A stretch of 64,000 nucleotides of DNA, from assembly GCF_002982315.1 (NCBI RefSeq), contig NZ_MWZD01000017.1, positions 62,001 to 126,000 of the forward strand, in the 5' to 3' direction. Origin of the DNA: Leucobacter massiliensis. GTDB taxonomy: Bacteria > Actinomycetota > Actinomycetes > Actinomycetales > Microbacteriaceae. The stretch's first letter is position 1. Each line of letters starts with the position of its first letter. The notes under the pieces are model-generated. The model was not told where the DNA came from. It did not search any database and saw nothing but the letters and a program-made list of their open reading frames with translations. The position numbers and the translations under genes are program-made. Of this stretch, positions 44,485 through 52,657 are shown piece by piece.

Positions 44485-45897
44485 ATGTCACTGAGGGACG
44501 CGTTCAGGAGCCCGGCGACCTCGCTGGACGATCAGATGGAGAGCTACGCGACGAGCCGCGTGCCGCATGCGCAGCGGTGGCCGGCGTTCGCGATCCTGCT
44601 GATCCTCACCGGCAACGTCACCGCGATGTTCTGGTTCACCCTCGGCGGGCAGATCGGCTTCCTCGTCGGGTGGCCGGGCATGCTGCTCCCGATCGGCTAC
44701 CTCGTCGTGGTCTCCACGATCCTGGGCGCGCTCATCATGCGGATCGCCTCGAAGGAGGGGCTCAGCCTCGTGCTCCTCACGCGGGGGCTCGGCTTCGGCG
44801 CCAAGGGATCCGCGGTCGCATCCTTCGTCTACGGGATCAACTACATCTTCTACTTCATCTTCGAGGGCAGCATCGTCTCGCACGCGCTCAGTCAGTACTT
44901 CGGCATCGGACAGGGATCCGCCGTGGCGAGCGTCATCTTCGCGCTGGTGGGAGCCGCTGCGCTCTTCTTCGCGTGGCGGGGCATGCACTCCATGAACATC
45001 CTGCAGCGCTTCGGCATGCCGATCTTCATCGGGCTCTTCATCGTCGGTATGCTCATGCTCGCCGATGGGCACGCGCTCGTGGGCCCCGGCCAGTGGGAGT
45101 CGCTGTCACCGGGGGATCCGACCGTCATGGCGCAGGCGTTCTCGCTCGCGAACGGCCAGATCGTCTTCCAGGCGCTCCTCGCCACCGACTACGGCAGGTT
45201 CTCCCGGCCGCAGATCGGCTATCGCGGCACCGCGGCGATCATGTTCGGGGAGCTCGTCATGATCGCCGTCGTCATGATCCTCGGATCGCTGCTCGCCTTC
45301 ACGCTCTACCCGACGCTGAGCCAGGAGAACCCGCAGCTGTGGGCGACGGACCCGGGCTTCGTCTTCGCGCTCGTCATGGGCTTCCTCGGGGTCGTCTTCA
45401 CGATCATCACTCAGATCCGCATCAACGTCATGAACCTGTACTCCGGATCGCTGGCCTTCGCGAACACCTGGGACGCCTTCGCGAAGCGCCCCATCCGGCG
45501 CACCCACTGGATGGTCGGGCTGCTCGTGCTCGGGATCCTGCTCTACCCGGTCAATGTGCTGCAGTACACGGACACCTTCCTCGCCGTCACCGGGATCATG
45601 ACGAACACGTGGATCTTCATCCTCCTCGCGGACTACTTCGTGTGCCGGCGCCTGCTCCGCTTCGCCTCCACCGACCGCATCGAGTACGAGGACCACGAGG
45701 TGCGGCAGTGGAACCCCTGCGGCATGATCGCCATGGCCGTCGCCGTGCTCGTCGGTGCGCTCGGGCTCTTCGGGGTGTACCCCGTCTACTACGCTTCATT
45801 CGCGGCCATGCTCATCGGCCCGATCATTCACGTCACACTGACGGCGGCCACGCGCGGCCGCTTCTACGCGGTCGCGCCCGTGCCGGTCGCGGCCTGA
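44485..45897 (+). CDS. NCS1 family nucleobase/hydantoin-type permease
   Basis: This 470-residue carrier has about 12 helices. The sequence fits the cytosine/purine permease branch (ILTGNVTAMFWFTLGGQIGFLVGWPGM, LVLLTRGLGFGAKGSA, FALVMGFLGVVFTIITQIRINVMNLYSGSLAFAN, NTWIFILLADYFVCRR). The operon position suggests it imports an N-containing ring or amide substrate used by the amidase. The exact substrate is unknown. Confidence 0.87.
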   Translation: MSLRDAFRSPATSLDDQMESYATSRVPHAQRWPAFAILLILTGNVTAMFWFTLGGQIGFLVGWPGMLLPIGYLVVVSTILGALIMRIASKEGLSLVLLTRGLGFGAKGSAVASFVYGINYIFYFIFEGSIVSHALSQYFGIGQGSAVASVIFALVGAAALFFAWRGMHSMNILQRFGMPIFIGLFIVGMLMLADGHALVGPGQWESLSPGDPTVMAQAFSLANGQIVFQALLATDYGRFSRPQIGYRGTAAIMFGELVMIAVVMILGSLLAFTLYPTLSQENPQLWATDPGFVFALVMGFLGVVFTIITQIRINVMNLYSGSLAFANTWDAFAKRPIRRTHWMVGLLVLGILLYPVNVLQYTDTFLAVTGIMTNTWIFILLADYFVCRRLLRFASTDRIEYEDHEVRQWNPCGMIAMAVAVLVGALGLFGVYPVYYASFAAMLIGPIIHVTLTAATRGRFYAVAPVPVAA

Positions 45898-45913
45898 CCC
45901 GGGGGGAGAAACC

Positions 45914-47311
45914 ATGGTTGACGAGATGCTGCACTACGACTCGATCGAGACGGTGTCGCGGAGGATCGTGCGGCGGGAGCTCAGCTCGGCCGAACTGACG
46001 GCGTCGCTGCTCGCGCGCATCGACGCCGTCGATCCCGTGCTCGGGGCCTATGCCCACGTGGACGCCGAGGCCGCCCGTGCCACCGCAGCGCGACTCGACG
46101 AGGAGCTCGCTGCGGGGGAGTGGCGGGGACCGCTGCACGGCGTCCCGATCGCGGTCAAGGACATCTACGCGGACGCCGGCCAGCCGCTGGAGGTCGGCAT
46201 GCCGAGCCGCATCGGCGCGGTCGCCGCCGAGACCGCGACGGTCGTGCGGCGGCTGCGCGAAGCGGGGGCGGTGATCGTCGGACGGGTGCACACCACGGAG
46301 GGCGTCTACGGTGAGCACACTGCGCCGTTCGTCGCGCCGCGCAACCCCTGGGGGCTCGACCGCTGGGTCGGCGTGTCATCGAGCGGGAGCGCCTCCGCAG
46401 CGGCGGGCGGCCTCGCCTTCGCGACCCTCGGCTCGGACACCGGGGGCTCGATCCGCATGCCCTCCGCCGCGAACGGCGTGACCGGCCTCAAGCCCACCTG
46501 GGGCCGCTGCAGCCGCTACGGCGTCTTCGAGCTCGCCGCCACCCTCGACCACGTCGGACCCATCGCCCGCTCGGCCCGTGACACGGGGATCATGCTCGAG
46601 GCCATCGCCGGCTACGATCCGCTGGATCCGACGTCCCTCTCCGCACCCGTCGACGCCTACGGCGCGCGCAGCTCCGGAGATCTCAGCGGGATGCGGATCG
46701 GCTTCGATGCGGACTGGGCGCTCGGCGACGTCTCGGAGACCGTGCGAGTGAGCCTGCTGCGCGCGATGGACGTGTTCGAGGGGCTCGGCGCCGAGTTCGT
46801 TCCCGTTCGCTTCCCCGATCCCGAGCAGATCAACGAGGACTGGTTCGTGGTGTGCGGCGTGCAGACGGCGGCCGCCCACGGCGCCTGGTTCGACCGTCAC
46901 GAGCCGAGCTACGGCAGCGCGCTGCACGAGCTCATCTCCATCGGGCGCGGGACGAGCGGGATCGGCTACCAGGAGGTGCTGCAGCGTCGCGAGACCTTCA
47001 AGGGCCGCGTCGCGCGGTTGCTCTCCGGGGTCGACGCGCTCCTCATCCCGGGCCTGCCCTACGAGGCCCCGCCGGCCGCCGACACGGTCCGGATGGGGGC
47101 GCAGCAGCTCGCGGAGGTGCACCGCTATACCGTCCCGTTCACGATGAGCCAGGTGCCCACGATCACCTTCCCCATCGGATTCACCGAGCGGGAGGGGCTG
47201 CCGGTCGCCGGTCAGCTCGTGGGCGCCGGCTGCACGGAGGCCAGGCTCGTGCGCCTCGCCGCCGCGTTCCAGGGAGCGACGGATCACCACGCGCGGCACC
47301 CGGAGCTGTAG
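45914..47311 (+). CDS. Amidase-signature family amidase
   Basis: This 465-residue amidase has the Ser-cisSer-Lys triad visible: Lys in GVPIAVKDIY, cis-Ser in VGVSSSGSASAAAGG and the nucleophile Ser in GSDTGGSIRMPSA. It follows the permease by 16 bp with GGGGAGA before the ATG; an ATG 12 nt later is possible. It may release ammonia from the imported compound. It is not GatA, since gatB/gatC are absent. Confidence 0.92.
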   Translation: MVDEMLHYDSIETVSRRIVRRELSSAELTASLLARIDAVDPVLGAYAHVDAEAARATAARLDEELAAGEWRGPLHGVPIAVKDIYADAGQPLEVGMPSRIGAVAAETATVVRRLREAGAVIVGRVHTTEGVYGEHTAPFVAPRNPWGLDRWVGVSSSGSASAAAGGLAFATLGSDTGGSIRMPSAANGVTGLKPTWGRCSRYGVFELAATLDHVGPIARSARDTGIMLEAIAGYDPLDPTSLSAPVDAYGARSSGDLSGMRIGFDADWALGDVSETVRVSLLRAMDVFEGLGAEFVPVRFPDPEQINEDWFVVCGVQTAAAHGAWFDRHEPSYGSALHELISIGRGTSGIGYQEVLQRRETFKGRVARLLSGVDALLIPGLPYEAPPAADTVRMGAQQLAEVHRYTVPFTMSQVPTITFPIGFTEREGLPVAGQLVGAGCTEARLVRLAAAFQGATDHHARHPEL

Positions 47312-47344
47312 CGGGCGGCGCGCGGTGGAGCAGCTGCGGGGCAC

Positions 47345-47350
47345 TAGGAT
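47345..47350 (+). promoter_or_regulatory. -10 box TAGGAT before the GlxA-type gene
   Basis: TAGGAT lies 8 nt before the ATG at 47359 without a ribosome-binding site, consistent with leaderless transcription separate from the amidase. Confidence 0.4.
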
Positions 47351-47358
47351 CGTGCAGC

Positions 47359-48297
47359 ATGAGGCGGGTCGCAGTCGTGGTGCTGGAGGGGGCGAAGCCC
47401 CTCGACGTGGGGATCCCGGCGCAGGTGTTCACCACGCGCGCCAGCATGCCCTACTCGGTGTCGGTGTGCGGGGTGCGGCCGGGCCCCATCGCGGGCGGTG
47501 ACGGGCTCTCGTACCGCGTCGAGCACGGCCTCGAAGCCATCGAGGACGCGGATCTCGTCTTCGTCCCCGGCTACCGCAACCCGGATCGAGAGCGGGCGCC
47601 GGCGGAGCTGACCGACGCCCTGCGCCGCGCGCACGCGCGGGGCGCCCGGCTCGCGGCGATCTCGACCGGAGCCTTCGCCCTCGCCGAGACGGGGCTGCTC
47701 GACGGCCGCCGGGCGACCACGCACTGGCACTACGTCCGCGCGCTCGCCGAGCGCTATCCCGCGATCCGGGTGGATGAGCGCGTGCTCTTCGTCGACGAGG
47801 GTTCCGTGCTGACCTCCGCCGGCGCCGCCTCCGGCATCGACCTGTGCCTGCACATCCTCCGCAAGGAAGCCGGCATGGCGGTTGCGAACCACGCCGCGCG
47901 GCGGCTCGTCGCGGCCCCCTACCGCAGCGGCGGGCAGGCTCAGTACGTGCCGCAGAGCGTGCCCGAGTCGCACGGCGAGCGCTTCACCCGGACGCGCGAG
48001 TGGGCGCTCCGGCACCTCGGCGAGCCGATCACCATCGAGCGGCTCGCGGAGCACGCCGCGGTCTCGCCGCGCACGCTCTCGCGTCGCTTCCGCGACGAGA
48101 CCGGGTACACGCCGATGCAGTGGATCATGCGTGCGCGGGTGGACCGCGCGCGGGAGTTGCTGGAGGAGACGGATCTCGCGGTGGATGAGATCGCCTCGTC
48201 GACCGGGCTCGGCACCGCGACGAATCTGCGGCGCTATTTCCGCCGCGTGCTCGGGACCACGCCGACGGAGTATCGCCGCACCTTCTCCGAGGCGTGA
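47359..48297 (+). CDS. GlxA-type AraC family regulator (DJ-1/PfpI plus HTH)
   Basis: This 312-residue protein has an N-terminal DJ-1/PfpI-like domain (VAVVVLEGAKPLDVGIPAQVF, FVPGYRNPD, LAAISTGAFALAETGLLDGRRATTHW) and a C-terminal pair of AraC HTHs (ITIERLAEHAAVSPRTLSRRFRDETGYTPMQWI, EIASSTGLGTATNLRRYFRRVLGTTPTEYRR). The usual nucleophile-elbow Cys is Ser (STGAF), fitting a sensor and not an enzyme. Located after the amidase operon, it may co-regulate it. Confidence 0.9.
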   Translation: MRRVAVVVLEGAKPLDVGIPAQVFTTRASMPYSVSVCGVRPGPIAGGDGLSYRVEHGLEAIEDADLVFVPGYRNPDRERAPAELTDALRRAHARGARLAAISTGAFALAETGLLDGRRATTHWHYVRALAERYPAIRVDERVLFVDEGSVLTSAGAASGIDLCLHILRKEAGMAVANHAARRLVAAPYRSGGQAQYVPQSVPESHGERFTRTREWALRHLGEPITIERLAEHAAVSPRTLSRRFRDETGYTPMQWIMRARVDRARELLEETDLAVDEIASSTGLGTATNLRRYFRRVLGTTPTEYRRTFSEA

Positions 48298-48425
48298 GGC
48301 CCCGAAGAGCAGATTGGCGCTATTCGTTCGAACTATGGCATTTGAGCCACTGGCATCTCGGAAGCGCGTGCGTCAGGCTGGAGTGACAGACCAGCCGAAC
48401 CGCCTCTGAAAGGGAACCAGAACCC

Positions 48426-49424
48426 ATGACCGATCGTGTAGCAATCAACGGCTTCGGACGCATCGGACGCGGCGTGCTCCGCGCCCTGCTCGCCCAGGAC
48501 AGCGATCTCGAGGTCGTGGCCATCAACGACCTCACCGACGGCGCCACCCTTGCCCACCTGCTCGAGTGGGACAGCGTCTACGGCCGCCTCGACCGCGACA
48601 TCTCCTTCGCCGACGGCGAGCTGCGCGTCGACGATCGCCGTATCAAGGTCTTCGCATCCGCCGACCCCGCCGAGCTGCCCTGGGGCGAGCTCGGCGTCGA
48701 CGTGGTGCTCGAATCGACCGGCCGATTCACCAAGGCCGAGGACGCGCGCAAGCACGTCGAGGCCGGCGCGCGGCGCGTGCTCATCAGCGCCCCGGCCACC
48801 GGTGCCGACCTCACCGTCGTCTACGGCGTCAATGACGAGCTCTACGATCCCGAGCAGCACGTCATCGTGTCCAACGCCTCCTGCACCACGAACGCCTTCG
48901 CGCCGCTCGCCGACGTGCTCGACAAGCTCGCCGGCATCGAGCACGGCTTCATGACCACCGTGCACGCCTACACCCAGGACCAGAACCTGATCGACGGCCC
49001 GCACAAGGATCCGCGCCGCGCCCGCGCCGCCGCCCTCAACATCGTGCCCACCACCACCGGAGCGGCCAAGGCCATCGGCCTCGTGCTCCCGCAGCTCGAC
49101 GGCAAGCTGGAGGGCACCTCGATCCGCGTGCCCGTGCCCGTCGGCTCCATCGTCGAGCTCAACGCGACCGTCTCGCGCGACGTCACCCTCGACGAGGTCC
49201 TCGCCGCCTACCGCGCGGCGGCGGACGGCCCGCTCGCCGGGGTGATGCAGTACTCCGAGGATCCGCTCGTCTCCTCCGACATCATCGGCAACCCGTACTC
49301 CTCGATCTTCGACTCCGACCTCACGCAGGCCGGTGGCCGCTACGTCAAGGTCGTCGCCTGGTACGACAACGAGTGGGGCTTCTCCAACCGCGCCGCGCAG
49401 ATGCTCGGCAAGCTCGCGAGCTGA
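48426..49424 (+). CDS. gapA: Glyceraldehyde-3-phosphate dehydrogenase, type I
   Basis: This 332-residue glycolytic enzyme has the NAD motif INGFGRIGRGVLRA and AINDLTD (Asp35, NAD preference). The catalytic Cys153 is in NASCTTN, and WYDNEWGFSNR ends the protein. It stands alone here, without the pgk-tpi genes that often follow it, so it may be a second isoform. A long GC-rich terminator follows. The upstream 128 bp contains GGCTGG/CCAGCC arms but no clear promoter. Confidence 0.96.
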   Translation: MTDRVAINGFGRIGRGVLRALLAQDSDLEVVAINDLTDGATLAHLLEWDSVYGRLDRDISFADGELRVDDRRIKVFASADPAELPWGELGVDVVLESTGRFTKAEDARKHVEAGARRVLISAPATGADLTVVYGVNDELYDPEQHVIVSNASCTTNAFAPLADVLDKLAGIEHGFMTTVHAYTQDQNLIDGPHKDPRRARAAALNIVPTTTGAAKAIGLVLPQLDGKLEGTSIRVPVPVGSIVELNATVSRDVTLDEVLAAYRAAADGPLAGVMQYSEDPLVSSDIIGNPYSSIFDSDLTQAGGRYVKVVAWYDNEWGFSNRAAQMLGKLAS

Positions 49425-49443
49425 GCCGCGCCGCTCGCCGGAT

Positions 49444-49474
49444 GCGCCCGCGGTCCCCTCGGGGCCGCGGGCGC
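49444..49474 (+). terminator. gapA terminator
   Basis: GCGCCCGCGG(T)CCCC pairs with GGGGCCGCGGGCGC with a single bulged T and a 2-nt loop, 20 bp after gapA. Confidence 0.7.
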
Positions 49475-49575
49475 GGCTGTGCGGAGGCGGGGCGGGCGCC
49501 GAGCGTCGGGCGCCGGCTCGTGAACACCGTGCGCGCCGAGGGCGCGTCCTGCCGTGTACGCCGGACCGCCGCAGC

Positions 49576-49986
49576 TCAGCGCTTCGCGGAGCGCAGCCGC
49601 GAGACCAGCGCGACGAGCGTCCGCCAGCCGAGCAGGAAGACACCGAGCGTGAGCGTCGCGACGATCACGAAGGGGAGCGCGGTGCCCGCTCCCGTGAGCG
49701 CCCGCAGCAGCATGCCGAGTGCGACGGCACCGATCCAGACGGGGATGCCGGCGCGCACGACCGCGAGCGGGGCGCGCCAGGCCAGCGCGGCGATCCACGC
49801 GATCGCGAGGCCCGCCAGGAACGGCCAGGCCGTCTCCACCAGGCCCGCCAGCGTCGCCGCGCGGGAGTGCTCGCTGCGTCCCAGCCCCGCGAAGAGCACG
49901 ACGAGCGCCGCATCCGCCGCGAAGGCGGCCGCCACCACCGTGAGGCTCGCGCTGCGGCGCAGCGGTTCCGTTCCCTGATGCGTCAT
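49576..49986 (-). CDS. DUF3054 family membrane protein
   Basis: This 136-residue protein has four hydrophobic segments (LTVVAAAFAADAALVVLFAGLGR, AWPFLAGLAIAWIAALAW, VWIGAVALGMLLRALTG, ALPFVIVATLTLGVFLLGWR), the layout of DUF3054. It begins 1 bp after the phosphatase stop, so it is in the same transcript. Role unknown. Confidence 0.82.
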   Translation of the reverse strand: MTHQGTEPLRRSASLTVVAAAFAADAALVVLFAGLGRSEHSRAATLAGLVETAWPFLAGLAIAWIAALAWRAPLAVVRAGIPVWIGAVALGMLLRALTGAGTALPFVIVATLTLGVFLLGWRTLVALVSRLRSAKR

Positions 49987-49987
49987 C

Positions 49988-50794
49988 TCAGGCCTCCCGC
50001 GCCGCGGCGATCGTCTCGCGCACGGCCTCGTGCAGCGCTCCGTTCGTGGCGAGCGAACTGCCGTTCCAGGCGCTCTCCGCGCCATCGATGTCGGTGAAGC
50101 GACCCCCCGCCTCGCGCACGATCGGCACGAGCGCGGCCAGATCGTAGGGCTTCACGTCGAACTCGGCGACGATGTCGACGAGGCCCTCGGCGAGCAGCAT
50201 GTACGACCACATGTCGCCGTAGGCGCGGTCGCGCCACACCGCGCGGCTGAGTGCGATGAGCGGCTGCAGGTAGCCGGCGAGATCCCACTGCTCGATGCTC
50301 TGGAAACTCAGCGAGGCGTCCTCGAGCCGCTGCACCCCGGAGACGCGCAGCGGGCGGGCCTCCTCGCCTTCGCGGCGGCCCCAGGCGCCCCCGCCCAGCT
50401 CCGCCCACCAGCGCGCGCCGAAGGCGGGAGCCGACACGACGCCCACCGTCGGCACGCCGTCCACCTCCAGCGCGATCAGCGTCGCCCAGTTCGGCACGCC
50501 GCGGAGGAAGTTCGAGGTGCCGTCGATCGGGTCGACGATCCAGCGCCGCGATCCGCGATCCTCACGTCCCGACTCCTCGCCGAAGAAGCCGTCCCTCGGC
50601 CGCTCCGCCGCGATCCGCTCCCGGATCGCGGCCTCCACGGCGCGATCCGCGTCCGTGACGAAGGTGCGATCCGGCTTCGTCTCGACCGTCAGATCGGCGG
50701 CGCGGAAGCGGGGGAGCGAGACGCCGTCCGCGAGATCCGCGAGCGCAAGCGCGAACTCCAGATCGGCGGAGGGGACGGGAGGATCCTGAGCCAT
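49988..50794 (-). CDS. hisN: HisN-like histidinol-phosphatase / IMPase family
   Basis: This 268-residue IMPase-fold phosphatase has FGEESG, WIVDPIDGTSNFLRG and a C-terminal KPYDLAALVPIVREAGGRFTD. The YGDMWSYMLLAEGLVDI segment is like actinobacterial HisN, which completes the histidinol-phosphate step. The assignment is by motif resemblance; a general inositol phosphatase is possible. It is distinct from the paralogue at 18874-19692. Confidence 0.82.
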   Translation of the reverse strand: MAQDPPVPSADLEFALALADLADGVSLPRFRAADLTVETKPDRTFVTDADRAVEAAIRERIAAERPRDGFFGEESGREDRGSRRWIVDPIDGTSNFLRGVPNWATLIALEVDGVPTVGVVSAPAFGARWWAELGGGAWGRREGEEARPLRVSGVQRLEDASLSFQSIEQWDLAGYLQPLIALSRAVWRDRAYGDMWSYMLLAEGLVDIVAEFDVKPYDLAALVPIVREAGGRFTDIDGAESAWNGSSLATNGALHEAVRETIAAAREA

Positions 50795-50840
50795 CGAGGA
50801 CGCCTTTCGGGGATCGGCCGAAGCTCGGCCCGGATACGCG

Positions 50841-50870
50841 AAAGGCCCGGCACATGAGTGCCGGGCCTTT
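50841..50870 (-). terminator. Terminator after tRNA-Lys
   Basis: Perfect 13-bp arms AAAGGCCCGGCAC and GTGCCGGGCCTTT with a 4-nt loop, 6 bp beyond the tRNA 3' end. Confidence 0.85.
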
Positions 50871-50876
50871 CTGTCG

Positions 50877-50949
<73 letters not shown>

Positions 50950-51043
50950 TCGCTGCGCTCGCGGCAACAGATACATACCCTAGCACGAGAGGCGGGCGGG
51001 CAGAAAATCCGCCGGCGCGGCCCGGGCGTGGCGCGGCGCCCCG

Positions 51044-52279
51044 TTATCCGCGCGCCCGCCGCGGGCGCAGCAGGAACGCAGCCGCCACCCCGACCGCCAG
51101 CAGCGAGGCGGCCATCACCGCCAGCCGTGCCGTGTCGGCCGAAGCCGCATCGTCGAAGCTCAGCTCCGTCACGAGCAGCGACACCGTGAAACCCACCCCC
51201 GCCAGCGCGCCCACGCCGATCAGCTCCCGCCACCGCACCGCGCCGTCCAGCTCCGCCCGCGTGAAGCGGGTCAGCAGCCACGTCACCAGCGAGATCCCGA
51301 GCGGCTTGCCGATCACCAGGCCCGCCATGATCCCGAGCGCGATCGGATCGAAGGGGAAGCGGGAATCCCCGCCCACGGCCACGCCCGCCGCGAAGAATGC
51401 GAACACCGGAACCGCGATGCCGCTGGACAGCGGGCGGAAGCGCCGCTCGAAGACCTCCGCGAGCTGGGTGCCGCCCCGCCCCGACACCGGCACCGTGAAC
51501 GCCAGCAGCACCCCCGCGATCGTCGCGTGCACGCCCGAGGCGTGGAACAGCGCCCAGGCCACCACCCCGATCGGCAGCAGCACCAGCCACGGCGCCCACC
51601 CCGAACGCGCCAGGCCCGGCGCGAAGCGCCGCGCGATCAGCCCGTACACCGCGATCACCGCGAGACCGGCGGCGAGGGCCCACAGCTCGATCCCGCTCGT
51701 GTAGAACAGCGCGATGATCGTGATCGCGATGAGGTCGTCCACCACCGCGAGCGTGAGCAGGAACATGCGCAGCGCCGGGGGGATGCGTGGAGCGATGAGC
51801 GCCAGCACCGCGACCGCGAAGGCGATGTCCGTGGCGGTGGGAATCGCCCAGCCGTGCGCCGCCGGCGTGCCCGCGGTGAACGCCACATAGATGAGCGCGG
51901 GCACCGCGACCCCGCCGAACGCCGCCGCGACCGGCACGATCGCCGTCGAGAAGCGGCGCAGCGCCCCGTCGACGAATTCGCGTTTCAGCTCCAGGCCCAC
52001 CATGAAGAAGAAGATGGCGAGCAGCCCGTCTGCCGCCCAGTGTCCGAGCGTTAGATCGAGGTGCAGTGCCTCGGGGCCCACGCGGGTGTCCCGCAGCGCG
52101 AAATACCCCTCCGCGAGCCCGCTGTTCGCGGCGATGAAGCCTGCGAGCGCAGCCAGCATGACGAGGATGCCGCCCGGCAGCTCGGCGCGCAGCAGGCGGC
52201 TGACCCGCGCGGCTTCGCGCCGATTGACGAGGGTGAGGATGCGGCGCGTACGGCCGCGCTGTGCGGGAATGCTGGGCAT
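51044..52279 (-). CDS. nhaA: Na+/H+ antiporter NhaA
   Basis: This 411-residue electrogenic antiporter has the paired Asp of the ion site in LAVVDDLIAITIIALFYT. Also visible are the PTATDIAFAVAVLAL helix, FFFMVGLELKREF, and GVGFTVSLLVTELSF. About 12 helices are expected. The ATG at 52279 gives a normal N-terminus; the frame further upstream shadows the next gene. No regulator is adjacent. Confidence 0.95.
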   Translation of the reverse strand: MPSIPAQRGRTRRILTLVNRREAARVSRLLRAELPGGILVMLAALAGFIAANSGLAEGYFALRDTRVGPEALHLDLTLGHWAADGLLAIFFFMVGLELKREFVDGALRRFSTAIVPVAAAFGGVAVPALIYVAFTAGTPAAHGWAIPTATDIAFAVAVLALIAPRIPPALRMFLLTLAVVDDLIAITIIALFYTSGIELWALAAGLAVIAVYGLIARRFAPGLARSGWAPWLVLLPIGVVAWALFHASGVHATIAGVLLAFTVPVSGRGGTQLAEVFERRFRPLSSGIAVPVFAFFAAGVAVGGDSRFPFDPIALGIMAGLVIGKPLGISLVTWLLTRFTRAELDGAVRWRELIGVGALAGVGFTVSLLVTELSFDDAASADTARLAVMAASLLAVGVAAAFLLRPRRARG

Positions 52280-52377
52280 GGGAGCCTTTCGCTGTCGCTC
52301 GGCAAGGACATTGCCGACCAGACTTCCCGGCGCACCGCAGACCAGCCTACCCTGCGCCCCGGCCCGCATGCGAACCG

Positions 52378-52596
52378 CTACTTCTTCAGGCGCTTGCGGC
52401 CCTTCCCCGAGAACTCCTCGTCCTCGTCCTGCATCGCCACGCTCGCGACCGCGAGGGCGAGCCCGGCCAGCCACACGCCCCACACCAGGAAGCGGCGCCA
52501 GTCCTTCCGCATGTTCTGGGTGCGACGCGCGGTCCCCACGGCGCCGAAGGCTGCCCCGACGACGCCGGGATTGGTCACGTACTTCCCGATAGACAT
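52378..52596 (-). CDS. Small single-pass membrane protein
   Basis: This 72-residue protein starts SIGKYVTNPGVVGAAFGAVGTAR and has one hydrophobic helix (FLVWGVWLAGLALAVASVAM). It ends in an acidic-then-basic tail (DEDEEFSGKGRKRLKK). I do not recognise a named function. It lies back to back with ilvD. Confidence 0.7.
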   Translation of the reverse strand: MSIGKYVTNPGVVGAAFGAVGTARRTQNMRKDWRRFLVWGVWLAGLALAVASVAMQDEDEEFSGKGRKRLKK

Positions 52597-52644
52597 GCGG
52601 CCAGCCTAACGCCTCGCGCGCAGACGCGGTATGGGGTGGGAGAC

Positions 52645-52650
52645 TAGAAT
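52645..52650 (+). promoter_or_regulatory. -10 box TAGAAT for leaderless ilvD
   Basis: TAGAAT is 7 nt before the ATG at 52658, with no Shine-Dalgarno sequence. This is the clearest leaderless arrangement in the window. Confidence 0.6.
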
Positions 52651-52657
52651 GGCGCGT

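Noticed and set aside
51527-52647. Plus-strand open frames across nhaA
   Set aside because: They lie antisense to a well-conserved antiporter gene and show only Arg/Ala/Pro-rich composition.
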